Shown here: positions 51,319 to 61,349 of the stretch, piece by piece
Layout: the number at the start of each line of letters is the position of its first letter
How positions within the stretch are numbered: the first letter of the stretch is position 1
Assembly: GCF_900101865.1 (NCBI RefSeq)
Contig: NZ_FNAH01000007.1
Span: forward strand, 62,001-126,000
Direction: 5' to 3'
From: Paracoccus isoporae
Lineage (GTDB): Bacteria > Pseudomonadota > Alphaproteobacteria > Rhodobacterales > Rhodobacteraceae
Length of the DNA: 64,000 bases
Program-made: the position numbers and the translations under genes
Notes under the pieces: generated by a model
What the model was told of the DNA's origin: nothing
Databases searched by the model: none
The model's input: the letters and a program-made list of their open reading frames with translations, nothing else

Positions 51319-54300
51319 CTAACCCGCCAGCAGCGCGGCATTGCCGCCGGCGGCGGTCGTATCAACACACAGATGCCGCTCATGCGCGATATGGGCGAGG
51401 TCGGGCAGGGCGGTGATCAGCGCCTTGATCTCGCCGTCGCGGGACGCGAGCGCCTGGGCATAGGCGCGGGCCTGATCCGCGTCGCCCCACCAGATCGCGG
51501 CGGAGAAGCCGGTCAGCGTCGTCAGCGCCTCGGGCGCCAGATCGCCGTTGACCGCGACGGCATGGCCGCCAAGCGCCTCGACCGCCTTCACCTGCGCCGC
51601 CACCGCCGCGCGCCCCGGACCGAGGCAGAGAAGCGGCGGGCGGGTGAGGGTCATCAGCCGGTTCAGCTCTCCGGTCGGGCCGGGCATCAGGGTTTCGGCA
51701 ATGTCGCGCTCGGGCGCGTCGTCCAGGGATTTCTGGAGCGCGTCGAGATCGGCCTTCCCGCCGAAACCTGCTGGCTGCGCGGTGGGCGCGGCGGGGGCGT
51801 AGAAGCGCGGCAGGTAATTCGGGCCGCCCGCCTTGGGGCCGGTGCCAGACAGCCCCTCGCCGCCGAAGGGCTGGCTGCCGACAATGGCGCCGATCTGGTT
51901 GCGGTTCACATAGATATTGCCGACATGGATCGCATCCGCGACCTCCTGCACGCGGCTGTCGATGCGGGTGTGCAGCCCGAATGTCAGGCCGAAGCCGCGG
52001 GCGTTCACATCGGCGATGATCTTGTCCAGATCGCGGTTTCTGAAGGTCGCGAGATGGAGGACGGGGCCGAAGATCTCTCGGTCCAGATCGGCGATGCCGT
52101 TCACTTTCAAGAGCGTCGGGGGGACGAAGCTGCCGGTGTTGGGCACGTCGCGCTTGTGGAGCAGATTGGCCTCCTGCGCGGCAATATAGGTTGTTATGTC
52201 GTCCTGCGCCTGCGCGTCGATCACCGGGCCAACATCGGTGGAGAGGTGGCGCGGATCGCCGATGCCGAGTTCGTCCATGGCACCCTTCAGCATCTCGATC
52301 ATCTGGGGGGCCACGTCCTCCTGCACATAGAGGCAGCGAAGCGCCGAACATCGCTGCCCGGCCGACTGGAAGCTGGAGGCGACGATGTCGCGCACGGCCT
52401 GTTCGGGCAGTGCGGTGGAATCGACGATCATGGCGTTCAGCCCGCCGGTTTCCGCGATCAGCGGGGTGCCGGGGGTGAGGTGATCCGCCATGGCGCGCGC
52501 GATGATCTGCGCCGTGTCGGTCGAGCCGGTGAACACCACGCCGTTGATGTGCGGATCCGAGGTCAGCGCCGCACCCACCGTGCCGCCATCGCCGGGCAGG
52601 AGTTGCAGTGCCGCGGCGGGGACTCCGGCCTGATGCAGCAGGCGGGTGGCGAGCGCGGCAATGAGCGGGGTCTGTTCGGCGGGTTTGGCCAGCACCGCAT
52701 TGCCGGCCATCAGCGCCGCGGCGATCTGTCCGGTGAAGATGGCCAGCGGGAAGTTCCACGGGCTGATCGCGGTGACGATGCCGCGCGGGGCGTCGTCGCG
52801 GGCCTCACCCTGCAGCGCGTAGTAGCGCAGGAAATCCACCGCCTCGCGCAGCTCGGCAACGGCGTCGGGCAGGGATTTGCCGGCTTCGCGGTGCAGCGTG
52901 GCGAAGATCTCGGCATGGTGGTCTTCGTAAAGATCGGCGGCGCGGCGCAGGGTGGCGGCGCGCTCCGCCGGGGGGGCGTCCCAGATCGCGGCGTCGGTGA
53001 TGGCGCGGGCGGCGGTCCGGGCGTCGGCTTCGGTCACTTGCGCCACGATCTCGCCGGTGGCGGGGTTGGTGATGGGCCGGGTCTGGCCGGTGGGCGGCGA
53101 GACGGTCAGCGGCGCGGCATCCGCGATGCGATCGGGGGCTGCGGCGCGGATGCGGGCCAGCGTCGCCTCATCGGTGAGGTCATAGCCCTGCGAGTTGCGG
53201 CGGTCGGGCCCGAAGATGTTTTCCGGGCGGGCGAGCAGCGCCGGGGCCTCGGCCGTGTCGAGCTGGGCAAAGGGGTCTTTCGCGATCTCCTCGGGCGGGA
53301 CATCTTCATCGACGATCTGGTGCACGAAGGATGAATTCGCGCCGTTTTCCAGCAGGCGGCGGACCAGATAGGCGAGCAGATCGCGATGCGCGCCGACCGG
53401 GGCATAGATGCGGCAGCGGCGGTCATTGCCTTCCTTCAGCACGATTTCGTGCAGGCGCTCGCCCATGCCGTGCAGGCGCTGAAATTCATATTCGATATCG
53501 CCCGCCATATCGAGGATCGCCGCCACGGTATGCGCGTTATGGGTGGCGAATTGGGGATAGATGCGGTCGGCATAGCCGATCAGCTTCCGCGCGTTGGCGA
53601 TATAGGAGATATCCGTTTCCACCTTGCGGGTGAACAGGGTGAAGCCGGGCAGGCCCTGGACCTGGGCATGCTTCATCTCCGTGTCCCAATAAGCGCCCTT
53701 GACCAGCCGGACCATGATCTTGCGGTCGAGGCGGGTGGCGAGGCCGTGCAGCCAGTCGATGGCCAGACCCGCGCGTTTGCCGTAAGCCTGCACGACGACG
53801 CCGAACCCGTCCCATCCCGCGAGCGAGTGATCGGACAGCACGGCCTCGATGATCTTGAGCGACAGGACCAGCCGGTCCTGTTCCTCGGCGTCGATATTCA
53901 TCCCCATATTCGCGGCCTTGGCGGCGCGGGCCAGATCCAGCACCACCGGGACCAGATCGGCGATGGCGCGGTCTTCGTGGGCGACCTCGTATCGGGGATG
54001 CAGCGCGGAAAGCTTGATCGAGATGCCGGGATTGTCGCGCACGGTCTCCTTGTCGCAGGATTTCGCAATGGCGCGGATCGCATTGGCGTATTCGCTTGCA
54101 TAGCGGTCGGCATCGGCGCGGGTCATCGCCGCCTCGCCCAGCATGTCATAGCTGTAGCTGTAGCCCTGGCCTTCCAGTTCGCGGGCATTCTTCAGCGCCG
54201 CGTCGATGGTCTGGCCCAGGACGAACTGCCGGCCCATCTCGCGCATGGCGCGGTTGACGGCGGTGCGGATGACGGGTTCGCCCAGCCGCTTGATCGCGCC

Positions 54301-54729
54301 GCGCAGCGTGCCGACCACGCCGGGCTGGTCGTCGTCCAGAACCTTGCCCGTCAGCATCAAGGCCCATGTCGAGGCGTTCACGAGGCTGGAGGACGCCTCG
54401 CCCAGATGCCTGCCCCAATCCGACGGCGCGATCTTGTCCTCGATCAGCGCGTCGATGGTGATGCGGTCGGGCACGCGCAGCATCGCCTCGGCCAGGCACA
54501 TCAGCGCGATGCCTTCGCGGGTGGAGAGCCCGTATTCGGACAGGAAATGTTCCATCAGCGTCGGGCGGTCCTCGGCCCGGATGCGGCGGACCAGCTTGGC
54601 CGCGCGGTCTGAGATGCGGGTGCGGTCGGCATCGCTCAACGCGGCCTGATCGACCAGTTCGCCCAGCACCTCATCTGCGGGGCGGAACTTGGCGTCGGTG
54701 GTGAAGGCGGTCAGATCGGTCTCTGGCAT
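51319..54729 (-). CDS. putA: Bifunctional proline dehydrogenase / L-glutamate-gamma-semialdehyde dehydrogenase
   Basis: A 1136-residue PutA. The N-terminal half is the FAD proline dehydrogenase barrel (INIDAEEQDR is MNIDAEEQDR here, and DRRCRIYAPVGAHRDLLAYL). The C-terminal half is the aldehyde dehydrogenase, with PWNFPLAIFTGQIAAAL and the catalytic Cys in SAGQRCSALR. No N-terminal ribbon-helix-helix DNA-binding domain is present, which fits separate control by the Lrp-type regulator next door. ATG 54729 is chosen because the AGGAGG site is 6 bp away; the ATG at 54735 touches it. It oxidises L-proline to glutamate, including proline from 3-hydroxyproline. Confidence 0.95.
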   Translation of the reverse strand: MPETDLTAFTTDAKFRPADEVLGELVDQAALSDADRTRISDRAAKLVRRIRAEDRPTLMEHFLSEYGLSTREGIALMCLAEAMLRVPDRITIDALIEDKIAPSDWGRHLGEASSSLVNASTWALMLTGKVLDDDQPGVVGTLRGAIKRLGEPVIRTAVNRAMREMGRQFVLGQTIDAALKNARELEGQGYSYSYDMLGEAAMTRADADRYASEYANAIRAIAKSCDKETVRDNPGISIKLSALHPRYEVAHEDRAIADLVPVVLDLARAAKAANMGMNIDAEEQDRLVLSLKIIEAVLSDHSLAGWDGFGVVVQAYGKRAGLAIDWLHGLATRLDRKIMVRLVKGAYWDTEMKHAQVQGLPGFTLFTRKVETDISYIANARKLIGYADRIYPQFATHNAHTVAAILDMAGDIEYEFQRLHGMGERLHEIVLKEGNDRRCRIYAPVGAHRDLLAYLVRRLLENGANSSFVHQIVDEDVPPEEIAKDPFAQLDTAEAPALLARPENIFGPDRRNSQGYDLTDEATLARIRAAAPDRIADAAPLTVSPPTGQTRPITNPATGEIVAQVTEADARTAARAITDAAIWDAPPAERAATLRRAADLYEDHHAEIFATLHREAGKSLPDAVAELREAVDFLRYYALQGEARDDAPRGIVTAISPWNFPLAIFTGQIAAALMAGNAVLAKPAEQTPLIAALATRLLHQAGVPAAALQLLPGDGGTVGAALTSDPHINGVVFTGSTDTAQIIARAMADHLTPGTPLIAETGGLNAMIVDSTALPEQAVRDIVASSFQSAGQRCSALRCLYVQEDVAPQMIEMLKGAMDELGIGDPRHLSTDVGPVIDAQAQDDITTYIAAQEANLLHKRDVPNTGSFVPPTLLKVNGIADLDREIFGPVLHLATFRNRDLDKIIADVNARGFGLTFGLHTRIDSRVQEVADAIHVGNIYVNRNQIGAIVGSQPFGGEGLSGTGPKAGGPNYLPRFYAPAAPTAQPAGFGGKADLDALQKSLDDAPERDIAETLMPGPTGELNRLMTLTRPPLLCLGPGRAAVAAQVKAVEALGGHAVAVNGDLAPEALTTLTGFSAAIWWGDADQARAYAQALASRDGEIKALITALPDLAHIAHERHLCVDTTAAGGNAALLAG

Positions 54730-54839
54730 GGTCATCCTCCTGTCGGTTGAGGCATTTTATCGGATGGGCAATGGACCTTGTGGCTGAATTGGGGCACAGT
54801 TCTGGTCGGATCGACCTTTCTTTCGCCGGAATCCTGACC

Positions 54840-55301
54840 ATGAAGCAGCTCGACACCGTCAACCGCAAGATCCTGGCCGAGCTGGTGGCCAATGCGAGGA
54901 TCCCGATCAGCGAGCTGGCCCGGAAGGTGGGGCTGTCGAAAACCCCGGTGGCGCTGCGGATCCGCCAGATGGAGGAGATGGGGCTGATCAACGGCTATCG
55001 TGCGATCCTGTCGCCTTTGCAGCTTGGCCTGACCCATGTGACCTATATCGAGGCGCGACTGACCGATACCCGGCAGAAGGCGCTGGAAGAGTTCAACGAC
55101 GCGGTGCGCGCGATTGCCGAGATCGAGGAATGCTACATGATCGCGGGCGGGTTCGATTACCTGCTGAAGGTGCGCTCGCGCGACATGACGCATTTCCGCC
55201 AGATCATGGCCGAGCGGATTTCCGATCTGCCGCATATCCACGCCACCACCAGCTATGTCGCGATGGAGGCGGTGGTGGAGCAGAGCTGGACGGAGATCTG
55301 A
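54840..55301 (+). CDS. putR: Lrp/AsnC-family regulator of putA
   Basis: A 153-residue Lrp/AsnC-type protein. The helix-turn-helix (LVANARIPISELARKVGLS, then KTPVALRIRQME) occupies residues 15-60 and an RAM ligand domain with GGFDYLLKVRSRD follows. It is divergent from putA over 110 bp, as PutR usually is in Alphaproteobacteria, where it activates putA with proline. The start is chosen because upstream in-frame residues do not match the family. Confidence 0.9.
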   Translation: MKQLDTVNRKILAELVANARIPISELARKVGLSKTPVALRIRQMEEMGLINGYRAILSPLQLGLTHVTYIEARLTDTRQKALEEFNDAVRAIAEIEECYMIAGGFDYLLKVRSRDMTHFRQIMAERISDLPHIHATTSYVAMEAVVEQSWTEI

Positions 55302-55406
55302 CGGACGGCGCATTCTCTGCCCGTGCCGGACCCGTGCGCAGGCCCGGTTGGTCAGCCGGAGGGCGGGCGGACCGCGCAGTTGCGGTCCACCGGGGCCGGT
55401 TTCCGG

Positions 55407-57437
55407 TCAGGCCGAGTGCGGCTGCAGCAGGGGCTTTCCGTTCTCGGCATGGCGCAGGGCCAGCCTGCGCCCCATCCGGCCGGAGGCCAGCGTCCGGGCC
55501 GGGTCGCGCACGGAGCCGTCGCGCAATTCCGGGAACAGGGTCAGGATCTCTTCGCGGGCAGCCGCGCCTACGCTGCGCATCGCCTCTGCGCCGGTATGCA
55601 TCGATTCCGTCTCCGCCCCGTTGGCCCGCACGATCTGATGATCGTCGAAGAGAAAATGGACATAGGTGATCTCGGCCAGATCCTCGGCGGGGGCGATGCC
55701 CTCGATCCGGCAAAGCTGCTTGGCCGCAACCAGCACCTCGTCGGTGCCGAACATGCGCTGCGCGATCTTGGAGCGGACCAGCATCCGGTGCTGCGGCGAC
55801 ACGATCAGGTCGCGCTCCGGCAGCCCCGCGCCGAGCGCGCCGGCGCGGATGCGGATCGGGCGCAGATGCGGATGGGCGGCCAGCGTCGCCGCGTCCAGGT
55901 GGCGCCGCCCGATCCAGCGGATCGGTTGCAACCCGGCATCGCGGGTCTCGACCAGATCGCCCACGGCCAGATCGCCCGCCGCGACCTCGCCCCCGGCAGT
56001 CAGGATCAGGGCGTCGGTGCCGAAGCAGGTCACGTTGGTGTTGTCCCAGGTGAGCTGGTCGCCAGTGACGCGGGCCTCTCCCGCGCGCAGGGTGAAGGTC
56101 AGATCCTGCATCTTCGTGCCGTTGATGGTCTGGCCCTGAAGGTCGTTCAGCACCCCGTCATCGTCCTGGTCGGCGCGCATCCAGTGCAGCGGGTTGCGGT
56201 ATTCGGGCAGGCCCTGCGCGGCGCGCGAGGCGTTGATGAGCGCGAGGTTGGTCTCGTTGTAATAGCTGCTGAGATCGACGAAATCGTTGTCGGACTGGTT
56301 CTGGTTGGTGATGTCGTGCTGATCCTGGGTGCGGAAATCGCTGATCGTGTCGTCATCGCCGGCGGTGAAGCGGTCATAGCCATACCCGCCGGTCAGCATG
56401 TCCGCACCGCTGCCGCCATCGAGCGTGTCATTGCCGTCGCCGCCCAGCAGGCTGTCCGCGCCGCTGCCGCCATTGAGCCGATCATTGCCGGTGCCGCCAT
56501 CGAGCGTGTCATTGCCGGCATCGCCGTTCAGCGTGTCGGCATCGGCGCCGCCGAACAGCCGGTCATTGCCGGCACCGCCGTTGAGCGTATCGCGGCCGGT
56601 GCCGCCCAGCAGGCTGTCGCCGCCGCCGCCGCCATAAAGCGCGTCCTGCCCCGCGCCGCCATCGAGCGTGTCGGCCGCGCCATCATCGGACCCGTTCTCT
56701 CGATACCCGTAGAGCACGTCATCGCCCTCGCCGCCGGTCACGCTGTCCGCGGCATTCCCGGCATAGACGGTGTCATTGCCCCTCCCGGCGCGGATGACGT
56801 CCTGATCGCCGGTTGTGCCGGGCAAGACGGCATCACCATTGTCAACAAGGTCGCCGTCACCGTCGTAATATTTGTCCCCGATCAGTTCGCCGGCATCGGT
56901 GCCGTCCACATAGCCGTCGCTGAAGGGAAGGGGGGTGCGGTTGGAGAAAACATGGCTGAACTCGGTGTTATAGTTCCCTGATCCCTCCGGGAATCGGATA
57001 GACACGATTGGATAATCGGTCAGCTTGACTTCGTTGGTGCCTGCTCCGGACTTGGCGGGCGGCATCAGGAACAGTTGGCCGTCCACATCCTGCATCAATC
57101 GAACGGTGACGGTCTCGGTGCGAACTGTGTCTGGGCCGATTAGCTGAACAATTTGGACGTTCTGGATCAGTGCCCCGGAATCAATATCCAAGGTGCGCGA
57201 TACGCCCCCTACGGTCCGGGTGATGTTGTCATTGGGACCGTAACGCTTGTAATCATCTGTAACGACGTTGCCGTCATTATTGCCGTCATTCAGCGTGACT
57301 TCGGTGCTGCGGGCAAAGACCGGATCATTCGAACTGCCGATCACCCTGTTCGCCAAGGTGCCGGAATAGCTATTCTGACCATTATCGAGATCGGCGAACT
57401 TGCCGAGATAGAGCATGCGGAACGTCGTGCTGGCCAT
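55407..57437 (-). CDS. RTX repeat protein with C-terminal Hint domain
   Basis: A 676-residue protein. Residues 1-210 are an acidic N-terminal region beginning like the Hint protein at 5351. Residues about 215-362 hold about ten glycine/aspartate nonapeptides (GAGNDTLDG type) that bind calcium. A linker follows, and a Hint_2 module starts at Cys471, with the [17 protein letters not shown] and DHQIVRANG blocks. No classical signal peptide is visible; export by type I secretion is likely but no ABC exporter is adjacent. ATG 57437 is preferred over upstream in-frame codons. It converges on putR. Confidence 0.83.
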   Translation of the reverse strand: MASTTFRMLYLGKFADLDNGQNSYSGTLANRVIGSSNDPVFARSTEVTLNDGNNDGNVVTDDYKRYGPNDNITRTVGGVSRTLDIDSGALIQNVQIVQLIGPDTVRTETVTVRLMQDVDGQLFLMPPAKSGAGTNEVKLTDYPIVSIRFPEGSGNYNTEFSHVFSNRTPLPFSDGYVDGTDAGELIGDKYYDGDGDLVDNGDAVLPGTTGDQDVIRAGRGNDTVYAGNAADSVTGGEGDDVLYGYRENGSDDGAADTLDGGAGQDALYGGGGGDSLLGGTGRDTLNGGAGNDRLFGGADADTLNGDAGNDTLDGGTGNDRLNGGSGADSLLGGDGNDTLDGGSGADMLTGGYGYDRFTAGDDDTISDFRTQDQHDITNQNQSDNDFVDLSSYYNETNLALINASRAAQGLPEYRNPLHWMRADQDDDGVLNDLQGQTINGTKMQDLTFTLRAGEARVTGDQLTWDNTNVTCFGTDALILTAGGEVAAGDLAVGDLVETRDAGLQPIRWIGRRHLDAATLAAHPHLRPIRIRAGALGAGLPERDLIVSPQHRMLVRSKIAQRMFGTDEVLVAAKQLCRIEGIAPAEDLAEITYVHFLFDDHQIVRANGAETESMHTGAEAMRSVGAAAREEILTLFPELRDGSVRDPARTLASGRMGRRLALRHAENGKPLLQPHSA
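56351..56793 (-). repeat. RTX calcium-binding nonapeptide repeats
   Basis: This stretch encodes about ten tandem GGxGxDxLx units. The DNA shows the matching 27-bp periodicity of paired repeats (GCCGCCATC, GCCGTTCAG and GCCGTTGAG-like units). It is a protein repeat, not a CRISPR. Confidence 0.85.
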
Positions 57438-57692
57438 GCGGAGAACTCCCCCAAAAACGTGACGGGCAGCACGCGTCCATCCGCATGTCAGAGATCGTTT
57501 TCGCGCATGCGGCAACAACCGCAAAACCTGCGTCACTCACTACAGACTGCACATCGCGCAAGGCGATGGAATCGACGGGCACCGGCCCAGATGAATTGCT
57601 AGCGAAATAGCATTAGCCTATGGGCCAGCATAGCTGTGCTTTTAGACAGTTTTCGTAAACGTCAGGCAGCGGCAGGGCGATAAGCCGATGAT

Positions 57693-58736
57693 CTAGCTGA
57701 CATTCTCATCATCCAGTCGAATGACAAGTTTCCCAAAGTTTTTGCCTTTGAGCAGTCCAGCAAATGCTTGCGGCGCGTTTTCGAGCCCGTCCACAATATC
57801 TTCGCGATACTGGATTTTCCCCTCCGAAATCCAGTCGGACATCTGCTGGCTGAACTCCTGATACTTCTCGGCGTAACTGTCAAAAATTATAAATCCCTTT
57901 ACCGTCAGGCGCTTGATGAGGATCTGGCTCATCAGCCAGCCCATGCGGTCGGGACCGTCGGGCAGCGCGGTGGCGTTGTAATTGGCCACCAGACCGCAGA
58001 GCGGGATGCGGGCATGGGTGTTGAGCAGCGGGATCACCGCGTCCAGAACCTTGCCGCCCACATTCTCGAAATAGACGTCAATGCCGTCCGGCGCGGCCTG
58101 GGCGAGACGTTCGGGCATGGCTGCGTCCTTGTGGTCGATGCAGGCGTCGAAGCCCAGCGTGTCGACCGCATAGCTGCATTTCTCCGCCCCGCCGGCGATG
58201 CCGATGACGCGGCAGCCCATGATCTTGCCGATCTGGCCGACCGTGGCGCCGACCGGGCCGGTGGCGGCGGCGACGGCGATGGTCTCGCCCGGCTGCGGCT
58301 GGCCGATTGCCGTCAGCCCGTGCCAGGCGGTGATGCCGGGCATGCCCAGAATGCCGAGCGCCCAGGACGGGTTGTCCGGCGCCGCGCCGAGATTCTGCAC
58401 GCCCGTGCCATCCGAGAGGCTGTAATCCTGCCAGCCGCCATAGTTCAGCACAAAGTCGCCCTCGGCAAACCCGTCAACTCCGGAGCGGATCACGCGCGAG
58501 ACCGTGCCGCCGGCCATGACCTGCCCGATCTGCACCGGCTCGGCATAGGAGGGCGCATCGCTCATCCGGCCGCGCATATAGGGATCGAGCGACAGGTATT
58601 CCGCGCGCAGCAGCATCTGGCCCGGACCGGGCTGCGGGATGTCGGATTCGATCATCTTCAGCGTGTCGGCGTCGGGTTCGCCCTTGGGGCGCCGGTTGAG
58701 GATCCATTGCCGGTTGGTTGTCTCGGATCGTGCCAT
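57693..58736 (-). CDS. MDR-family NADP-dependent oxidoreductase (alkenal/curcumin reductase type)
   Basis: A 347-residue zinc-independent medium-chain reductase. The NADPH motif is AAATGPVGATVGQIGK near residue 155, and the N-terminal LSLDPYMRGRMSD is typical of the leukotriene B4 dehydrogenase/CurA group. It reduces alkenals or enones. No catalytic zinc ligands are visible, as expected. It is upstream of the RTX gene on the same strand, separated by 255 bp, and may be unlinked to it. Confidence 0.9.
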   Translation of the reverse strand: MARSETTNRQWILNRRPKGEPDADTLKMIESDIPQPGPGQMLLRAEYLSLDPYMRGRMSDAPSYAEPVQIGQVMAGGTVSRVIRSGVDGFAEGDFVLNYGGWQDYSLSDGTGVQNLGAAPDNPSWALGILGMPGITAWHGLTAIGQPQPGETIAVAAATGPVGATVGQIGKIMGCRVIGIAGGAEKCSYAVDTLGFDACIDHKDAAMPERLAQAAPDGIDVYFENVGGKVLDAVIPLLNTHARIPLCGLVANYNATALPDGPDRMGWLMSQILIKRLTVKGFIIFDSYAEKYQEFSQQMSDWISEGKIQYREDIVDGLENAPQAFAGLLKGKNFGKLVIRLDDENVS

Positions 58737-59069
58737 ATTGCTGCCTTTCGTGTCGGATTGTCCTGTTCTGGCGGCGGCTTCTGCCGCCGCATCATGCGAT
58801 GAAAGACAACGCGGTGCAGGCGCGGAAGTTCGACATGTGTGATCGATCTGCGGCGCCCTGATCCGGTGCTAAGGACAGGGGTGGCGGCTGCGGGCCGGGC
58901 GCGCGGCTCGTCTGACATGCGGGCCGCCTGGGATAGTTGGCAGCGCGGTGGACATGACGGGGGTCTGACTGGTCCTGATCCTGTGTCCGCAACGTGAAGC
59001 ATTTGTTGCAAAGCCTCCGGGCCGGTGAGACGGTTCCCGCGTCAGCCCATCATCGAATCGGACCACGCC
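58737..59069. promoter_or_regulatory. 333-bp divergent intergenic region
   Basis: No gene is supported. It separates the leftward reductase from the rightward aminotransferase. A perfect hairpin, GCGGCGGC-TTCT-GCCGCCGC, lies at 58771-58790 in the leader of the reductase mRNA. No clear operator was found. Confidence 0.45.
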
Positions 59070-60392
59070 ATGACCCGCATCCTGCACCGCAGCATCGGCC
59101 CCGAACTGCCCCGCGCCGTGTCGGGCGACGGGGTCTGGATCACCGATGCCGCGGGGCGGCGCTATCTCGACGGATCGGGCGGGGCGGCGGTGACGAGCCT
59201 TGGACATGGCAATGCCGAGGTGCAGGCGGCGATGCGGGCCCAGATCGACGCGATCTCCTATGCGCATAGCGCGTTCTTCACCACCGATGCGGCGGAATCG
59301 CTGGCCGACCGGCTGGTCGGGCTGGCCCCGGAGGGGCTGGATCATGTCTATCTCGTCTCCGGAGGGTCGGAGGCGGTGGAGGCGGCGCTGAAGATGGCGC
59401 GGCAATATTTCGTCGAGATCGGCCAGCCTCAGCGCCGCCATGTCATCGCGCGGCGGCAGAGCTATCACGGCAACACGATCGGGGCGCTGGCGGTGGGCGG
59501 CAATGAATGGCGGCGGCGGCAGTTCCAGCCGATCCTGCCCGAGACGCATCACGTCTCGCCCTGCTATGCCTATCGCGATCAGCGGGCGGGGGAAAGTGCG
59601 GCGGAGTATGCCGACCGGCTGGCGGCGGAGCTGGAGGCGAAGATCCGCGAACTGGGCGAAGATCAGGTCATCGCTTTCGTCGCGGAACCCGTGGTGGGCG
59701 CGACATTGGGGGCGGTGCCGGCGGTGGCGGAGTATTTCCGCCGCATCCGCGCCGTCTGCGACCGCTATGGCGTGTTGCTGATCCTTGATGAAGTCATGTG
59801 CGGCATGGGGCGCACCGGCACCATCTTCGCGCATACGCAGGAAGGGGTAGTGCCCGATCTGGTCACCGTCGCCAAGGGGCTGGGCGGCGGCTATCAGCCG
59901 GTGGGGGCGGTGCTTTTGTCGGACCGGATCTATCGCGCCTTCGCCGAGGGCTCGGGGCTGTTCCAGCATGGCCATACCTATATCGGCCATCCGGTGGCGG
60001 CGGCGGCGGCCGACAAGGTGGTGGAGATCATGTCGCGCCCCGGTCTGATGGCGCATGTGTCAGAGATGGGCGATCTATTGCAGACGCGGCTGGAGGCCGA
60101 GCTGGGCCAGCATCCGCATGTCGGCGATATTCGCGGGCGCGGGCTGTTCCGCGGCATCGAGCTGGTGGCGGATCGGGGCAGCAAGGCGCCGCTGGATCCG
60201 GCGGAGAAGACCCATGCGCGGATCAAGCGGGCGGCGATGGCGCGGGGGCTGATCTGCTATCCGATGGGCGGCACGATTGACGGGGTCAGGGGCGATCACG
60301 TTCTGCTGGCCCCGCCTTATGTCATCGATGCCGGAGAGATCGACGAACTGGTCGGGCGGCTGGTTGGCGCAATTCGCGATGTTCTGGGGTAA
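59070..60392 (+). CDS. Class III PLP-dependent aminotransferase
   Basis: A 440-residue omega-amino-acid type transaminase. Visible motifs are GGSEAVEAALKMARQY near residue 106, the Asp in LLILDEVMCGMGRTG, and the PLP lysine in VTVAKGLGGGYQP near residue 268. It could be the diaminobutyrate aminotransferase missing from the ectoine operon (DoeD/AsuD are of this class), but it lies 54 kb away and other amines are equally possible. The ATG at 59070 is used because upstream codons do not fit the family. Confidence 0.88.
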   Translation: MTRILHRSIGPELPRAVSGDGVWITDAAGRRYLDGSGGAAVTSLGHGNAEVQAAMRAQIDAISYAHSAFFTTDAAESLADRLVGLAPEGLDHVYLVSGGSEAVEAALKMARQYFVEIGQPQRRHVIARRQSYHGNTIGALAVGGNEWRRRQFQPILPETHHVSPCYAYRDQRAGESAAEYADRLAAELEAKIRELGEDQVIAFVAEPVVGATLGAVPAVAEYFRRIRAVCDRYGVLLILDEVMCGMGRTGTIFAHTQEGVVPDLVTVAKGLGGGYQPVGAVLLSDRIYRAFAEGSGLFQHGHTYIGHPVAAAAADKVVEIMSRPGLMAHVSEMGDLLQTRLEAELGQHPHVGDIRGRGLFRGIELVADRGSKAPLDPAEKTHARIKRAAMARGLICYPMGGTIDGVRGDHVLLAPPYVIDAGEIDELVGRLVGAIRDVLG

Positions 60393-60728
60393 GGGCGGCA
60401 CGGCAGACAGTATGTTGCGGCGTGCATGGCAGTCGCCTCGGGGTGCGGCAAGCATCTTTGCGCAGCCGCAAGGGGGCAGATCGTTGTCATGCGCTGAAGC
60501 CCGCCGAGGTAAAGCGGGTGTCCGTGCTAAGCGGGAAGCCTCCGGCCGGGTGGGCGCGGAACGCGCCCGCCTGGGGGCGGGCGGACGCGTGCCTGCCGCC
60601 TTCGCGACAGGCGGGCTGAGCGGTCATCTTTCGGCATGATCTCGAAAGCAACTAGCGGTTTCGGAAATACAGGGCGCGGCTTGCTTTGAACCGGCTTCGG
60701 TCTCTGCAAGGCGCAGGAAAGATACCCG
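60393..60728. other. 336-bp convergent intergenic region
   Basis: It separates two convergent genes. It contains several GC-rich inverted segments around 60540-60615 but no hairpin with a T-run and no open frame that resembles a known protein. I see nothing specific in it. Confidence 0.35.
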
Positions 60729-61349
60729 TCAAGCCGCGTCGTCGTCGTTCCTCAGCCTTAGATCGGCCGGGCGGCTGGCGCGCATCACGAGCCGCGCATT
60801 GGGAAGATCGTTTTCCTGCATCTTGCGCTGCGCCTCGGGATGGTCCTGCCAGCGGCGGGCGAGCCGCGTCTCGATCAGGTCCAGCGATGCGGTGACCATG
60901 ATGGTCAGGTCAAAGAACGGCGCCAGCGCTGTCCACGCCGGATCGTCGAGCAGCAGGTAATTCCCCTCGCACAGGATCAGCCGGGCCTTGGGCGGGATGA
61001 TCCGCCCGCCCGCCCGCGAAATCTCCAGACCCCGATCAAACACCGGCACGGCGATGTCGCGCCCGTCATCCGCCGCCAGCCGGGCCAGCATATGGGCCAG
61101 CCCGTCCACGTCGAAGGTGGCGGGTGCGCCTTTGCGCGGCAGCAGGTCGCGCGCTTCCAGCACCGCGTCATCGTAATGGAACCCGTCCATCGGCAGCACC
61201 GCGGCATCGGCGATGCGCTCGTCCAGCCACGCCGCGATCCGGCTCTTGCCCGAGGCAGGCGCGCCCGCAATGGCGACGATGTGCCGCCGCTGACGGTCAA
61301 GCCCGCCCAGCCGGGACAGCAGGGCGGCGAGGGTCGTGTCTTCGGTCAC
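60729..61349 (-). CDS. frcK: FrcK-like nucleoside/sugar kinase family protein
   Basis: A 206-residue P-loop kinase. Walker A is AGAPASGKSRI near residue 29, and the lid and base-recognition region is PMDGFHYDDAVLE. It belongs to the pantothenate-kinase/uridine-kinase-like group. The gene follows an ABC sugar transporter as frcK does in Sinorhizobium frcBCAK, where FrcK is proposed to phosphorylate the imported fructose. GTG 61349 is used because it overlaps the ATPase stop. Confidence 0.82.
   Translation of the reverse strand: MTEDTTLAALLSRLGGLDRQRRHIVAIAGAPASGKSRIAAWLDERIADAAVLPMDGFHYDDAVLEARDLLPRKGAPATFDVDGLAHMLARLAADDGRDIAVPVFDRGLEISRAGGRIIPPKARLILCEGNYLLLDDPAWTALAPFFDLTIMVTASLDLIETRLARRWQDHPEAQRKMQENDLPNARLVMRASRPADLRLRNDDDAA

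Noticed and set aside
51283-53334. A 683-codon open frame on the + strand opposite putA
   Set aside because: Shadow of the PutA reading frame; Gly/Arg-rich with no motif.
56351-56793. Tandem 27-bp-type DNA repeats that might be a CRISPR or satellite
   Set aside because: They translate exactly into RTX nonapeptides in frame, with no spacers.
60393-60728. Possible small RNA or gene remnant in the aminotransferase/frcK gap
   Set aside because: Several short GC inverted segments but no promoter-terminator pair and no protein similarity that I could recognise.
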